From Blastomonas natatoria (GTDB lineage: Bacteria; Pseudomonadota; Alphaproteobacteria; Sphingomonadales; Sphingomonadaceae), in assembly GCF_003201955.1 (NCBI RefSeq), contig NZ_QJJM01000001.1:458672-522671 (forward strand): a stretch of DNA of 64,000 nt. Direction: 5' to 3'. Below are positions 22,250 to 31,525 of this stretch, piece after piece. Made by a program: the position numbers and the translations under genes. How positions within the stretch are numbered: position 1 is the first letter of the stretch; each line of letters opens with the position of its first letter. The notes beneath the pieces were generated by a model. The model was given only the letters and a program-made list of their open reading frames with translations, did no database searches and was not told where the DNA came from.

Positions 22250-23086
22250 ATGAGCAAACGCCGCAGTTCCAATCGCGCAGGATGCCTGCCCTGGGTGCTG
22301 GGCGGGATTCTGCTGCTCGTCTGGTTCGGGGGAGATCGCGGAGAATGGGCGGACACTCCGCTGAGTGTCGAGCAGTTCGATCCGCGCAGTCCCCGCCGGC
22401 CCATGCCCGACATCGGCGAGGGTTTCGTGATCGCCGATCTGGGACCACAACAGGATAGCCAGGGAACGGCCTTTGCCGTCGATCGCGATGGGACCTGGCT
22501 GACTGCGGAGCATGTCACGAATGGCTGCGACCGGATCGGGCTGGTCGCGAGCGATGGCATCGACGCGATTTCCGACGTGTTCGAAAGCCGCGAGGCCGAT
22601 GTCTCGGTGATCCGATCGGGACCGTTGCCGGATTTTGCGCTGGCACTGACCGAAGAACTGCCGGAAGAAGGCAGTCTGGGCTATCATATGGGCTTTCCGG
22701 CCGGAAATCCTTCGGTGGTCGTGTCGCGCTTCCTGGGCGCGGCCTATGCGACGCGCGGCGGGCCGGGCGGACAGAGCGAACCGATCCTCGCTTGGGCAGA
22801 GGGCGATCGCCTGCCCGATTTCGATGGGCCTCTCGGCGGGATCAGCGGCGGACCGACTTTTGACGAACAGGGCCGCGTGGTGGGGGTCAATGCGGCATCG
22901 ACGCCGCGCCGGGGCAGGGTACTGACCACCGACCCCATGGCAATCCTGCGACTGGTCGTCGCCAGCGCGGCGGTCGACGATCGAGGCGAGGTTGCAGATC
23001 TTTCGACACCCGATCTGGCCGTGCAACTCTTCCAGGTGCTGCTCGATCGCGGCATCATCCGGCAGGTCTATTGCGATGTCCGCTAG
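22250..23086 (+). CDS. membrane-anchored trypsin-like serine protease
   Basis: The 278-residue protein has a basic start, one signal-anchor helix (CLPWVLGGILLLVWFGG) and a chymotrypsin-like domain. The candidate triad is His88 in LTAEHVTNG, Asp117 in EADVSVI and Ser199 in GGISGGPTFDEQGRVVG. The usual GNSGGP is replaced by GISGGP, which keeps the nucleophile. No PDZ domain follows, so it is not a typical DegP. Likely a periplasmic protease or a sensor-type protease; the target is unknown. Confidence 0.82.
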   Translation: MSKRRSSNRAGCLPWVLGGILLLVWFGGDRGEWADTPLSVEQFDPRSPRRPMPDIGEGFVIADLGPQQDSQGTAFAVDRDGTWLTAEHVTNGCDRIGLVASDGIDAISDVFESREADVSVIRSGPLPDFALALTEELPEEGSLGYHMGFPAGNPSVVVSRFLGAAYATRGGPGGQSEPILAWAEGDRLPDFDGPLGGISGGPTFDEQGRVVGVNAASTPRRGRVLTTDPMAILRLVVASAAVDDRGEVADLSTPDLAVQLFQVLLDRGIIRQVYCDVR

Positions 23087-23128
23087 GGCTGGCTAAAGGC
23101 CCGGCACGCAATTGCCAGAACGGACCCC

Positions 23129-23449
23129 ATGATGACCGAGACCCCGGAAAGCCCCGAACAGACCCCCGCCGCCGTGAGTGGCGCTGCGGACGTGCCGCCG
23201 GACCGGCTCGCGATCAATCCGCGCAGCCCCCATTTCGACGCCGATCTGCTGGGCCGGGGCATCGGCATCCGGTTCAAGGGTGTCGAAAAGAACAATGTCG
23301 AGGAATATTGCATTTCCGAAGGCTGGATTCGGGTTCAGGCCGGCAAGACCATGGACCGCAAGGGCCAGCCGCTGACCCTGAAGCTGAGTGGCCCGGTCGA
23401 GGCCTGGTACAAGGATCTGGGCGAGGACGCGCCGGTCGCCAGGGTCTGA
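23129..23449 (+). CDS. DUF3297 family protein
   Basis: The 106-residue product has a disordered acidic N-terminus and a compact domain from residue 25: DRLAINPRSPHFDADLLGRG, IGIRFKGVEKNNVEEYCISEGW, and KTMDRKGQPLTLKLSGPVEAWY, which matches the conserved core of DUF3297, a small cytosolic family common in Proteobacteria with no established function. Two ATG codons are adjacent at the start. It lies 42 bases after the protease gene. Confidence 0.85.
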   Translation: MMTETPESPEQTPAAVSGAADVPPDRLAINPRSPHFDADLLGRGIGIRFKGVEKNNVEEYCISEGWIRVQAGKTMDRKGQPLTLKLSGPVEAWYKDLGEDAPVARV

Positions 23450-23471
23450 TGCCCTGATCGGCTGCCGGTCA

Positions 23472-24218
23472 TCAGCTTCCGGTCGCGGCGATCAGGTCGC
23501 CGATCGGATCGACCGCCAGACGCGGTACCGGCCCGGGTGAAGCCTGCGCCGTCGCCTTGCCCGTCTTGTCCTGCTGTTTCAGATATTTCGCATATTCGCG
23601 GCGCTGCTTTTCGATCTCCTTCAGCCGGCGCTTGGCCTCCTTCTCGGCCTGACGCTGTGCCTTGCGCTCTTCGCGGCTGAGCCTGGCCGGTCCGGTGTCG
23701 GCAGAGGCGATCTGCACGGGGGGTGTCTGCAACCGGCTCGGCGCGCGGCCCTGCGGATAGATGAATCCGTGCACCGGATAGCGCGTCGTGCCCAGCGCGC
23801 CGATCGGCGTGAACCAGACGCGAACCTCGCTCCAGTCATTGGCGGCTGACACGTCCTCGGCCAGAACATTGCGCTCGATCTGTCCCTTGCGGCCGTCGAT
23901 CGGCGACCAGTTGGCATGATCGAGCAGCACTCGGCGCTTGTCGAGCACCTTGGCCACCGTCGCGACATGGCCAAGCTGCATCGAGCGATAGGGCTTGAAC
24001 GCCATCACCGCGCCGACCGCAGGCCGCTGGCCGCGCTGGTATTTCCCTTCCGCCTGCTGCCACCAGCTGTGCGCATCGCCATAGATCTCGATGCCGCTTA
24101 CCTGCCGTGCATAGGGCACGCATTGCAGCAGCGGCTCCTGCGCATTTGCAGGCTTAACCGCGACCAGTAACGCGGCGGCCATCGCCAGAACGGGCAAGGG
24201 GGCAATGCGAGGAGCCAT
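23472..24218 (-). CDS. exported CHAP-domain amidase/peptidase
   Basis: The 248-residue protein has a signal peptide (cleavage near PANA-QE) and a CHAP domain with the catalytic Cys in LLQCVPYAR (about residue 33), His in QLGHVATV (about 83) and the following DHANW motif. CHAP enzymes cut peptidoglycan stem peptides or amide bonds. The C-terminal third is a charged, Lys/Arg/Glu-rich helix (EERKAQRQAEKEAKRRLKE) followed by a short Pro-rich tail, possibly a coiled coil for wall or partner binding. It is convergent with the DUF3297 gene and divergent from the aquaporin gene. Confidence 0.87.
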   Translation of the reverse strand: MAPRIAPLPVLAMAAALLVAVKPANAQEPLLQCVPYARQVSGIEIYGDAHSWWQQAEGKYQRGQRPAVGAVMAFKPYRSMQLGHVATVAKVLDKRRVLLDHANWSPIDGRKGQIERNVLAEDVSAANDWSEVRVWFTPIGALGTTRYPVHGFIYPQGRAPSRLQTPPVQIASADTGPARLSREERKAQRQAEKEAKRRLKEIEKQRREYAKYLKQQDKTGKATAQASPGPVPRLAVDPIGDLIAATGS

Positions 24219-24346
24219 CGCGGCAAAATTGCGGCAAAATGGTTGACGAAAAGTTTACCCAAACCCCTGCGTGTTTCCGCTTGTCGCAAACCTGCGCTCG
24301 CTTCAGCGTGCCGCCATCGCATGAGGACGATTCGAGGGGGCAACAG

Positions 24347-25024
24347 ATGGGACAAGGCACGCGGCGGCTGGTCGCTGAGGGGCTGGGATCGGGGCTGCTG
24401 TTCGCCTGTGTCGTGGGCTCAGGGATCATGGCCGAGGCGCTGGCAGGCGGCAATGTCGCGATCGCGCTGCTTGGCAACACGCTGGCGACCGGCGCGATCC
24501 TCTACGTGCTGATCACGATCCTTGGGCCCATATCCGGCGCGCACTTCAATCCGGCTGTGACTTTGGTGATGCGGCTGCGCGGGGAGATCGGAAGCCGCGA
24601 GGCGCTGGCCTTCGTGGTCGTGCAACTGGCGGGCGGGATTATCGGCATCTGGGTGACGCATCTGATGTTCGACCTGCCGATCCTGCAGCTTTCCACCAAG
24701 GCGCGCGCGGGGATCGGCAACTGGACGGGTGAGTTCGTCGCCACCTTCGGCCTGTTGCTGACCATTCTGGGCGCGGTACGATACCGTCCGGACAATGTGC
24801 CTGCGGCCGTCGCGCTGTATATCGTCGCGGGATACTGGTTCACCAGTTCGACCAGCTTTGCCAATCCGGCGATTGCGGTCGCGCGGTCCTTGTCGAACAG
24901 CTTTGCCGGGATCGCGCCGCAGGATGTGCCGCTGTTCATCGTGGCGCAGCTTGCAGGCGCGCTTGCGGCCTATGCGGTGGGGCGGAGGCTGTTTGTGGAA
25001 GAACTGCCCAGTCCGCAACCGTAG
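24347..25024 (+). CDS. MIP/aquaporin family channel
   Basis: The 225-residue protein has six transmembrane helices and the two half-helix NPA loops: HFNPAVTL after helix 2 and [11 protein letters not shown] after helix 5, the second followed by the selectivity-filter Arg. It therefore forms a water or small neutral solute channel in the inner membrane. The ATG at 24347 has GAGGGG about 8 bases upstream; the upstream frame to 24239 is not conserved. Solute specificity cannot be told from sequence. Confidence 0.9.
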   Translation: MGQGTRRLVAEGLGSGLLFACVVGSGIMAEALAGGNVAIALLGNTLATGAILYVLITILGPISGAHFNPAVTLVMRLRGEIGSREALAFVVVQLAGGIIGIWVTHLMFDLPILQLSTKARAGIGNWTGEFVATFGLLLTILGAVRYRPDNVPAAVALYIVAGYWFTSSTSFANPAIAVARSLSNSFAGIAPQDVPLFIVAQLAGALAAYAVGRRLFVEELPSPQP

Positions 25025-25030
25025 CGCTAT

Positions 25031-25114
25031 GTCCCTCGACTACGCTCGGGACAAACGGAAGAGGGGTGCAGGGCCTTTCCTGATCACCGTTTGTCCCGAG
25101 CGAAGTCGAGGGAC
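25031..25114. repeat. palindromic intergenic repeat (GTCCCTCGAC arms)
   Basis: Arms at 25031-25058 and 25087-25114 are inverted copies over about 28 bases (GTCCCTCGACTACGCTCGGG versus CCCGAGCGAAGTCGAGGGAC). It lies between the aquaporin gene and rimO and could form a strong hairpin in RNA. Confidence 0.8.
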
Positions 25115-25199
25115 GTTGCACCGGGCCTGTCCTCCTGACGCTCACACCACGACTTCCCTCATGACAAAGCCGTGCAAAACGCCTATGCGCGCGGCCATC

Positions 25200-26582
25200 A
25201 TGTCCAGCCCCATCACTATTCCCGCCCCGCCGAAAGTCGGCATGGTCTCGCTCGGCTGCCCGAAAGCCCTGGTCGATTCCGAACGCATCCTCACCAAGCT
25301 GCGCGCCGAGGGCTATCAGATGTCCGGCGATTATGCCGGTGCCGATGTCGTGCTGGTCAACACCTGCGGATTCCTCGACAGCGCCAAGGAAGAGAGCCTC
25401 GAGGCGATCGGCGAGGCTATGGCGGAAAATGGCCGGGTCATCGTCACCGGCTGCATGGGTAACGAGGCCGATGTCATCCGCGCGCGCTTCCCCGATGTGC
25501 TCGCAGTCACCGGCGCGCACCAATATGAGGACGTGGTGCAGGCCGTCCACGATGCCGCCCCGCCTGCGCGCGGTGCGTTCATCGATCTGGTGCCCGAAGG
25601 CGGCATCAAGCTGACCCCGCGCCATTACAGCTATCTGAAGATTTCCGAAGGCTGCAACCATCGCTGCTCGTTCTGCATCATCCCCAGCCTGCGCGGCGAT
25701 CTCGTCAGCCGCCGCATCGATGCGGTGCTGCGCGAGGCGGAAAAGCTGGTCGCGGCCGGCACGCGCGAACTGCTCGTCATCAGCCAGGATACTTCGGCTT
25801 ATGGCGTCGATACAAGGCACGAACCGCGCGACTGGAAGGGCCGGCAGGTCCGCGCGCACATGACCGATCTGGCCCGCGAGCTGGGCGGATTGCGCACGGC
25901 AAAGGGCAAGGCGCCCTGGGTGCGGCTGCATTATGTCTATCCCTATCCGCATGTCGACCAGGTCATCCCGCTGATGGCCGAAGGGCTGCTCACCCCCTAT
26001 CTCGACATCCCGTTCCAGCACGCTGCGCCGTCGGTCCTCAAGCGCATGAAGCGCCCGGCGAACGAGGCCAAGGTGCTCGACCGGATCAAGGCCTGGCGCG
26101 GAATTGCACCCGACATCACCATCCGCTCGTCGTTCGTCGTCGGCTTTCCCGGCGAGACGGAAGCTGATTTCCAGTATCTGCTCGACTGGCTCGACGAGGC
26201 GCAGCTCGACCGCGTCGGCGGCTTCCGCTTCGAACCGGTCGAGGGCGCGGCGGCGAACAGCCTGTCCGATCCGGTGCCCGAGGAGGTCAAGGAAGAGCGC
26301 TACCAGCGCCTGATGCAGAAGACCGCCGCGATCAGTGCCGCCAAGCTCGCCGCAAAGGTGGGCCGCACGCTGCCCGTCATCATCGATGAGGTGGGCGAAC
26401 CCGACGAGGAAGACGGCTCAGTCGGCGCGACCGGTCGCTCGCAGGCCGATGCGCCCGAGATCGACGGCCATGTGTATCTGCGTGACGTGCCGCAGGGGCT
26501 GGAGCCCGGGTCGTTCGTCGATGTACTCGTCGAGGATGCCGACGAGCATGATCTGTACGGGGTGGTTGCCGGGCAGGCGTGA
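25200..26582 (+). CDS. rimO: ribosomal protein uS12 methylthiotransferase RimO
   Basis: RimO is a radical-SAM enzyme that adds a methylthio group to an Asp of ribosomal protein S12. The 460-residue product has the MTTase domain ([42 protein letters not shown] with the three cluster-binding Cys), the radical-SAM core with C152-x3-C156-x2-C159 in [10 protein letters not shown], and a C-terminal TRAM-like domain with the [12 protein letters not shown] segment. The ATG at 25200 was chosen because the conserved start [11 protein letters not shown] follows closely; ATG at 25161 and 25185 are possible and none has a good ribosome binding site. Confidence 0.93.
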   Translation: MSSPITIPAPPKVGMVSLGCPKALVDSERILTKLRAEGYQMSGDYAGADVVLVNTCGFLDSAKEESLEAIGEAMAENGRVIVTGCMGNEADVIRARFPDVLAVTGAHQYEDVVQAVHDAAPPARGAFIDLVPEGGIKLTPRHYSYLKISEGCNHRCSFCIIPSLRGDLVSRRIDAVLREAEKLVAAGTRELLVISQDTSAYGVDTRHEPRDWKGRQVRAHMTDLARELGGLRTAKGKAPWVRLHYVYPYPHVDQVIPLMAEGLLTPYLDIPFQHAAPSVLKRMKRPANEAKVLDRIKAWRGIAPDITIRSSFVVGFPGETEADFQYLLDWLDEAQLDRVGGFRFEPVEGAAANSLSDPVPEEVKEERYQRLMQKTAAISAAKLAAKVGRTLPVIIDEVGEPDEEDGSVGATGRSQADAPEIDGHVYLRDVPQGLEPGSFVDVLVEDADEHDLYGVVAGQA

Positions 26583-26717
26583 ATCGATCCGGGCGAGACA
26601 CCGTACCTGCTGCCAACCGGGGCACCGCCCGTACGGCGATCGGGAGTGACGTTGCTCGATCCATATATCGTTAACCATTCCGTCCTAGGCTGAAATCTCC
26701 CAGATTTTGCCCAGACC

Positions 26718-27788
26718 GTGGATGGTGCCGTGCCCAAGTCTCGAACATTGCCAGCCGGACATGCACAACCCGGTCTTGCGGCCGTGATGATCGTCCGCAA
26801 CGAGGAACGCTGCATCACCCGCTGCCTCGACAGCGTGCGGCCATGGGTCGACAGGATGCTGGTTCTCGACACCGGCTCGACCGACAGCACCAGAGAGCTA
26901 GCCCGGCAAGCCGGCGCCGACGTGCACGAGATCGAATGGCCCGGCAGCTTCTCGGAGGCGCGCAATCGGTCGCTCGACCTGGCGGATGCGGACTGGAACC
27001 TGGTGATCGATGCAGACGAGTGGATCCTCTCCGGCGGCGAACTGCTGCGCGCCTGGTGCCGGAATCCTGCGCGCCTCGGCGTCGTCTGTCAGCGGAGCAT
27101 GATCGAACTTGGCCAGGATGCGCCGGCCGCGGCTGCAAGGGCCGAGGGCCAGCACTGGATCACGCGTCTTCTGCCTCGCGGTGTACGCTATGAAGGCCGG
27201 GTCCACGAACAGGCAGCATCAGACCTGCCGCGGATCAGGCTGGAATTGCACCTCGGGCATGACGGATATCTCGACGCGCAGCTGAATGCCAAGCGCGATC
27301 GCAACGGCGCGCTGCTGCTGCTGGACCTCAAGGACAATCCCGGCGACCCGTACATCCTCTATCAACTCGGCAAGGAGGCCGAGGTGCGGCGCGAGTTCGG
27401 CGACGCGTGCCGATATTATCGACAGTCGCTGGAGGCTACCCCCGGCAGCGCCAACTGGCTGCACTGTCTTTCCACGCACTATCTGTACTGTCTGGGACAG
27501 ACGGGTGATTTCGATACGGCCTTTGCCTTTGCCGACCAGAACATGACCCGCTGGGCGCATTCGCCCGACTTCTTCTTCGTCCTTGGCAATCTGGCGCTGG
27601 ACAAGGCCATGACCGACCCTGCCAATGCGCTGGGCGAATGGATTCCGTTCGCTGCTGCCGCCTGGGAACAGTGCCTCGAGATCGGCGACCAGCCGTCGCT
27701 CGAAGGCAGCGTGCATGGTCGAGGCAGCCATCTGGCGAGAATGAATCTGGAAGCGATCCGGTCGCAGATGCCCGGCCTCGCAGCCTGA
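26718..27788 (+). CDS. family 2 glycosyltransferase with C-terminal TPR-like region
   Basis: The 356-residue protein starts at a GTG and has a GT-A domain: AAVMIVRNEERCITRCLDSV (22-41), VLDTGSTDSTRELA (49-62) and the metal/sugar-binding DADEW (98-102). From about residue 195 it becomes helical with TPR-like spacing (NPGDPYILYQLGKEAEVRRE, GQTGDFDTAFAFADQN). This arrangement is shared by SunS-like glycosyltransferases that modify peptides or lipids. The acceptor is unknown. An alternative GTG lies four codons in; ATG at 26787 would remove the first strand. No sugar-biosynthesis genes are adjacent. Confidence 0.8.
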   Translation: MDGAVPKSRTLPAGHAQPGLAAVMIVRNEERCITRCLDSVRPWVDRMLVLDTGSTDSTRELARQAGADVHEIEWPGSFSEARNRSLDLADADWNLVIDADEWILSGGELLRAWCRNPARLGVVCQRSMIELGQDAPAAAARAEGQHWITRLLPRGVRYEGRVHEQAASDLPRIRLELHLGHDGYLDAQLNAKRDRNGALLLLDLKDNPGDPYILYQLGKEAEVRREFGDACRYYRQSLEATPGSANWLHCLSTHYLYCLGQTGDFDTAFAFADQNMTRWAHSPDFFFVLGNLALDKAMTDPANALGEWIPFAAAAWEQCLEIGDQPSLEGSVHGRGSHLARMNLEAIRSQMPGLAA

Positions 27789-27860
27789 GGGCGATCGGAA
27801 GATCGCCACTGTTGTCGCCTGCGCCTGTCGAATCCCGCGCCACCGGCAGCCCCCAATCCC

Positions 27861-28060
27861 GCTCTCCGGCGAAAGCAGGAGACCAGGAGTCAGGACACGC
27901 GCCCGTGCCTCAACGCACGCTTCCCTTTGCGCCTTTGCGTGAAACGGCAGCTGAAAAGGTTTGCACGAAGCCGCGAAGACGCTTTCGAAGGCCCCAAGAC
28001 CCTTCCCATCCCACCCGAAGTGCATGTCGCCCTGGATTCCGGCTTTCGCCGGAAAACGGG
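27861..28060. repeat. palindromic repeat pair in the gap after the glycosyltransferase
   Basis: Arms near 27861-27890 and 28031-28060 share CTCCGGCGAAAGC/GCTTTCGCCGGA with the element at 13081, but are separated by about 140 bases here. The gap 27789-28385 holds no supported gene; it is made of this element and the one that follows. Confidence 0.65.
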
Positions 28061-28091
28061 ACAACTTCGCGTGCCTATGCGCGTCCCATCC

Positions 28092-28270
28092 CTGTCATGC
28101 TGAACTCGTTTCAGCATCTATCGCGCCTCGGCAGCCGAAGCCGCTTGGGGAAAAATAGACCCTGAAACAAGCCTGTCCTGAGCGTAGTCGAAGGGGTCAG
28201 GGTGACGTTGTGTGATGTGTCGACAGTGGCGCAGGGCCTTCGACTGCGCTCAGGCTGAGCGGAGGGATTG
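28092..28270. repeat. composite palindromic repeat
   Basis: Contains CTGAACTCGTTTCAGCATC near 28092 with a partial partner CCTGAAACAAG near 28161, and an inverted pair CCTGAGCGTAGTCGAAGG (about 28176) and CCTTCGACTGCGCTCAGG (about 28237). The first half is related to the element at 36819-36914. Confidence 0.65.
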
Positions 28271-28385
28271 GCAGCTTTGGAGGCTCGCTAGAAAAAGCTG
28301 CCGTTCTGCAAAGGACCCCTTTGCGGTCATTCTCTAAAGCGCTATGTTTGGTGAGAAAGCACGGTCGTCAGGGAGAGCCTTGGTG

Positions 28386-28634
28386 ATGTTACGCATACGC
28401 CCAACCATCATCGCGCTGGCCTGCTTGGCAAGTGCTTGCGCGATTTTCGCAGCTGCCTCGCTTCATGAGGGACTGCTTGAAGGCGGGAAAATGCTGGCCG
28501 ATTGGGTGGCGACCCGCTGGACGGGCCAACAGATCGAAGTTGTCATGCTATATGCCATGCCTGCTTCACTTGCCGTGATGGCGTTGAGCCTTGCCTTGAT
28601 TTTTGCCTCGACGCTGAGCGCCAAGAAGCAATGA
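28386..28634 (+). CDS. small hypothetical membrane protein
   Basis: An 82-residue protein with two hydrophobic helices (TIIALACLASACAIFAAASL near the start; VVMLYAMPASLAVMALSLAL near the end) and a short positively charged tail. The ATG at 28386 has GGGAGAG about 8 bases upstream, whereas an ATG at 28344 has none. No family recognised. It is convergent with the Lrp-type regulator. Confidence 0.5.
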   Translation: MLRIRPTIIALACLASACAIFAAASLHEGLLEGGKMLADWVATRWTGQQIEVVMLYAMPASLAVMALSLALIFASTLSAKKQ

Positions 28635-28742
28635 ACTGGTCATGGCAGGTTGTAGAATTGGTCCCATAGCCGCCATTCGTCGATTCACCCATAACTCGCC
28701 ACAAGAACCGCAACAGCTAATCTTCAAACGCGGACACTCTCC

Positions 28743-29204
28743 TCAAACCGGCAACCCGCCCTGCGCCTTCGCCTCTTTCAGCACGAAGCTCGTGCTGATC
28801 GCCTTGATGCCTGCAATCGGGCGGAGCTTGGTGTTCGCGAAGTCGGCATAGCTGTCGAGGTCGCGGCTGACGACGGTGAGGATATAGTCTGCGCCGCCGG
28901 TGACCTGGTGGCAGGCGATGACCTCGTCGAGATCGGCGACTGCTGCCTCGAAATCGCGGGTCACCGCTTCACCATGGTCGGCGATTTCGACGCTGACATA
29001 GGCGAGTACGCCGAGGCCCAGCGCGCGTCTGCTCAAGCGTGCGGCATATCCGCGGATCACGCCGTCCGCTTCCAGCCTGCGTACGCGCCGCCAGCAGGGC
29101 GAGGCGGACATGCCGACGGTTTCGGCGAGCTCGGCATTGGTCATGCGCCCGTTGTCCTGCAATGCGCGCAGGATGCGGATATCTTCTGCGTCCAGATCAA
29201 TCAT
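28743..29204 (-). CDS. Lrp/AsnC family transcriptional regulator, probable regulator of phhA
   Basis: The 153-residue protein has an AsnC-type HTH (LDAEDIRILRALQDNGRMTNAELAETVGMSASPCWRRVRRLEADGVI, residues 3-50) and an RAM ligand-binding domain (LAYVSVEI..., HQVTGGADYILTVVSRDL). It is divergent from the phenylalanine hydroxylase gene with 135 bases between the two starts, the classic arrangement for an amino-acid-responsive local regulator. An aromatic amino acid as effector is inference. The HTH tip SASPCWRR is the form common in this family. Confidence 0.9.
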   Translation of the reverse strand: MIDLDAEDIRILRALQDNGRMTNAELAETVGMSASPCWRRVRRLEADGVIRGYAARLSRRALGLGVLAYVSVEIADHGEAVTRDFEAAVADLDEVIACHQVTGGADYILTVVSRDLDSYADFANTKLRPIAGIKAISTSFVLKEAKAQGGLPV

Positions 29205-29207
29205 GGG

Positions 29208-29293
29208 CAGGATTTACCTGTATTGTGCAATCAAGGGAAGGACCTTCTAAGACGAGGCGATATCGAGCAATGATAAGACAGGATTTTTCCCTG
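29208..29293. promoter_or_regulatory. candidate Lrp-type operator sites in the regulator/phhA gap
   Basis: Two dyads share CAGGATTT: CAGG-N5-CCTG at 29208-29220 and CAGG-N7-CCTG at 29279-29293. One lies at the start of the regulator gene and one about 50 bases before phhA. Paired sites would suit an octameric Lrp-type protein, but the spacers differ, so this is tentative. Confidence 0.3.
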
Positions 29294-29339
29294 CCCCGGT
29301 GCTATATGTCTCGCTCAGCATTCAACAGGGGACGCACCA

Positions 29340-30284
29340 ATGGAAAGCCTGCTCATCAAGCCCGGTGCGGTGGATTTCTCGGTCATTCCGGATGTCCCCG
29401 CCGACACCTTTGTCGCCCCGCTCGTCCGCCCCGGCCATCTTGGCGAGGACTGGCTCGAACCGCAGCAGCGCCAGTACACCACGGAAGAACATGCCATCTG
29501 GGACGATCTGTTCGCGCAGCAAATGGACGTTTTGCCGGGCCGCGCGGCGAGCAGCTTCATGGCGGGGCTGGACCGGCTCGATCTGGGGCGCGGTGGCGTG
29601 CCTGATTTCGGGGCGCTCAGCGAGGAACTGCAGGCGATCACCGGCTGGTCCGTCGTCCCGGTGCCGATGCTGATCCCCGATCACGTCTTCTTCTATCACC
29701 TCGCCAACCGGCGCTTCCCGGCGGGCAATTTCATCCGATCGCGCGAGGAATTCCACTATATCTCCGAGCCGGACGTGTTCCACGACGTGTTCGGTCATGT
29801 GCCGATGCTGACCGATCCGGTCTATGCCGATTACATGCAGGAATATGGCCGTGCCGGGTGGAAGGCGCTGGCCTATAACCGGCTCAAGGCGCTGTCGGCG
29901 CTCTACTGGTACACAGTCGAGTTCGGGCTGATCCGCGAGGCCGATGGCATCAAGGCCTATGGCGCGGGCATCCTCTCCGGCCCGCTGGAGGCGAAATTCT
30001 CGGTCGAGGCGCAGTCGCCCAACCGCATCCACCTCGAAGTCGACCGGGTGATGCGCACCGATTATGTCATCTCGGACATGCAGCCGACCTATTTCGTCAT
30101 CGACAGTTTCGAGGAGCTGTACCGCAAGACGGTCGAACGCAATTTCGACGACCTGTATCGCGCCCTGACGCCGGGTTTCACCTATTCCAACCAGGCGGTG
30201 CTGGGCGGCGACAAGGTCTATCACCTCGGCACCCAGGAATATGCCAATCGCGGCGGCAAGGGATCGGGCGCGCGCCCCGTCTGA
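29340..30284 (+). CDS. phhA: phenylalanine 4-monooxygenase
   Basis: Converts phenylalanine to tyrosine using tetrahydropterin and oxygen at a non-haem iron. The 314-residue product has the aromatic amino-acid hydroxylase core with the iron ligands His148 and His153 in PDVFHDVFGHVP and Glu194 in YWYTVEFGL, and pterin-site residues in PDHVFFYHLANRRFP. There is no regulatory ACT domain, as is usual for bacterial enzymes. GGGGA lies about 9 bases before the ATG. No pterin-recycling dehydratase gene is adjacent. Confidence 0.95.
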   Translation: MESLLIKPGAVDFSVIPDVPADTFVAPLVRPGHLGEDWLEPQQRQYTTEEHAIWDDLFAQQMDVLPGRAASSFMAGLDRLDLGRGGVPDFGALSEELQAITGWSVVPVPMLIPDHVFFYHLANRRFPAGNFIRSREEFHYISEPDVFHDVFGHVPMLTDPVYADYMQEYGRAGWKALAYNRLKALSALYWYTVEFGLIREADGIKAYGAGILSGPLEAKFSVEAQSPNRIHLEVDRVMRTDYVISDMQPTYFVIDSFEELYRKTVERNFDDLYRALTPGFTYSNQAVLGGDKVYHLGTQEYANRGGKGSGARPV

Positions 30285-30339
30285 CCGCTGACACGATTGT
30301 CAGTTGCGTGAAGGGAGCGCGCCGGTCTAGCTTCAAGCC

Positions 30340-31464
30340 ATGACCGAGATACGCCCCTTTACCATCGATGTGCCGCAATCCGCGATCGACGATCTTCAAG
30401 CCCGCATCCGTGCCGCCTGCTGGCCCGAGAAGGAACAGGTCGATGACTGGGACCAGGGCATTCCGCTCGCCGTGGTGCAGGATTTCGCGACCTATTGGGC
30501 CAAGCAGTACGACTGGCGCGCGTGCGAGGCGGCGCTCAACGCCCATCCCAATTTCCTGATCGAACTCGATGGGGTGGACATCCATTTCCTCCACATCCGT
30601 TCGCGCCATGAGGGCGCGCGACCGCTGATCCTGACGCATGGCTGGCCCGGATCGGTGCTGGAGTTCATGGAGGTGATCGAGCCGCTGACCAATCCGGCGG
30701 ACCCGGCGGATGCGTTCCATCTCGTCATCCCCTCGCTGCCCGGCTTCGGCTTTTCGGGCAAGCCTACCGAGACGGGCTGGTCGATCACGAAGATCGCCGC
30801 CGCTTGGAATGACCTGATGCTCGCGCTCGGCTATGACCGCTATTTCGCGCAGGGCGGTGACTGGGGATCGGGCGTGACGCTGGAAATCGCGCGGCAGAAT
30901 CTGGGCGCGTGCGCCGCTGTCCATTCGAACATGGTGCTGGCGCTGCCTGATCCTGCGACCCTGGGCAACCTGAGCGACCTGGAAAAGCGTGCTGCGGCGC
31001 GGATGCAATATTATCAGGAAAAGGAAAGCGGCTATTCATCGATCCAGAAGACGCGGCCGCAGACCATCGGCTATGCGCTCGCCGATTCTGCTGTCGGGCA
31101 GATGGCCTGGATCCTCGAAAAATTCCGCAACTGGTCAGACTGCGACGACGATTTCTCCGGCTTCAGCCGCGATGCGCTGCTCGACACGATCACGCTCTAC
31201 TGGCTGACCAATTCGGCGGCCTCGTCGGCGCGGCTCTACTGGCACAGCTTCAACGCTATGGGCTTTGATCCGATCAGCCTTCCGACGGGCGGCACGATCT
31301 TTCCCAAGGAGCTGTTCCAGACCTCGCGCCGCTGGGCGGAGAAGCGCTTCAGCAATCTCATCTACTGGAACGAGGTGGAAAGAGGCGGGCATTTTGCGGC
31401 GCTCGAAGTGCCCGATATCTTCGTCGAGGAAGTGCGCGCCTGCTTCCGAAACGCCAGCCTCTGA
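30340..31464 (+). CDS. epoxide hydrolase (alpha/beta hydrolase with N-terminal EHN domain)
   Basis: The 374-residue protein has the N-terminal lid region typical of microsomal-type epoxide hydrolases (IRPFTIDVPQSAIDDLQARI, WRACEAALNAHPNF) and the alpha/beta hydrolase core: HGWPGS oxyanion segment (100-105), nucleophile Asp174 in GGDWGS and His351 in ERGGHFAALE. Substrate unknown. It follows phhA by 56 bases on the same strand and could be co-transcribed, though no functional link is obvious. Confidence 0.9.
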   Translation: MTEIRPFTIDVPQSAIDDLQARIRAACWPEKEQVDDWDQGIPLAVVQDFATYWAKQYDWRACEAALNAHPNFLIELDGVDIHFLHIRSRHEGARPLILTHGWPGSVLEFMEVIEPLTNPADPADAFHLVIPSLPGFGFSGKPTETGWSITKIAAAWNDLMLALGYDRYFAQGGDWGSGVTLEIARQNLGACAAVHSNMVLALPDPATLGNLSDLEKRAAARMQYYQEKESGYSSIQKTRPQTIGYALADSAVGQMAWILEKFRNWSDCDDDFSGFSRDALLDTITLYWLTNSAASSARLYWHSFNAMGFDPISLPTGGTIFPKELFQTSRRWAEKRFSNLIYWNEVERGGHFAALEVPDIFVEEVRACFRNASL

Positions 31465-31472
31465 ACGAGAAA

Positions 31473-31500
31473 CCCCGCCAGCACGGTTGCGCTGACGGGG
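31473..31500. terminator. bidirectional terminator hairpin
   Basis: CCCCGCCAGC (31473-31482) pairs with GCTGACGGGG (31491-31500) with one mismatch and an 8-base loop. Flanking AA and CTT runs are short. It lies between the convergent epoxide hydrolase and TraB/GumN genes. Confidence 0.7.
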
Positions 31501-31525
31501 CTTCCCATGTCCTGATCTGGCGAGA

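Noticed and set aside
22059..22253. 64-codon plus-strand frame whose stop overlaps the protease start
   Set aside because: The ATGA overlap looks attractive, but codon use is poor, there is no ribosome binding site and the region is better explained as a promoter.
24795..25199. Upstream extension of RimO
   Set aside because: It overlaps the aquaporin gene and a palindromic repeat; conserved RimO sequence starts only after 25200.
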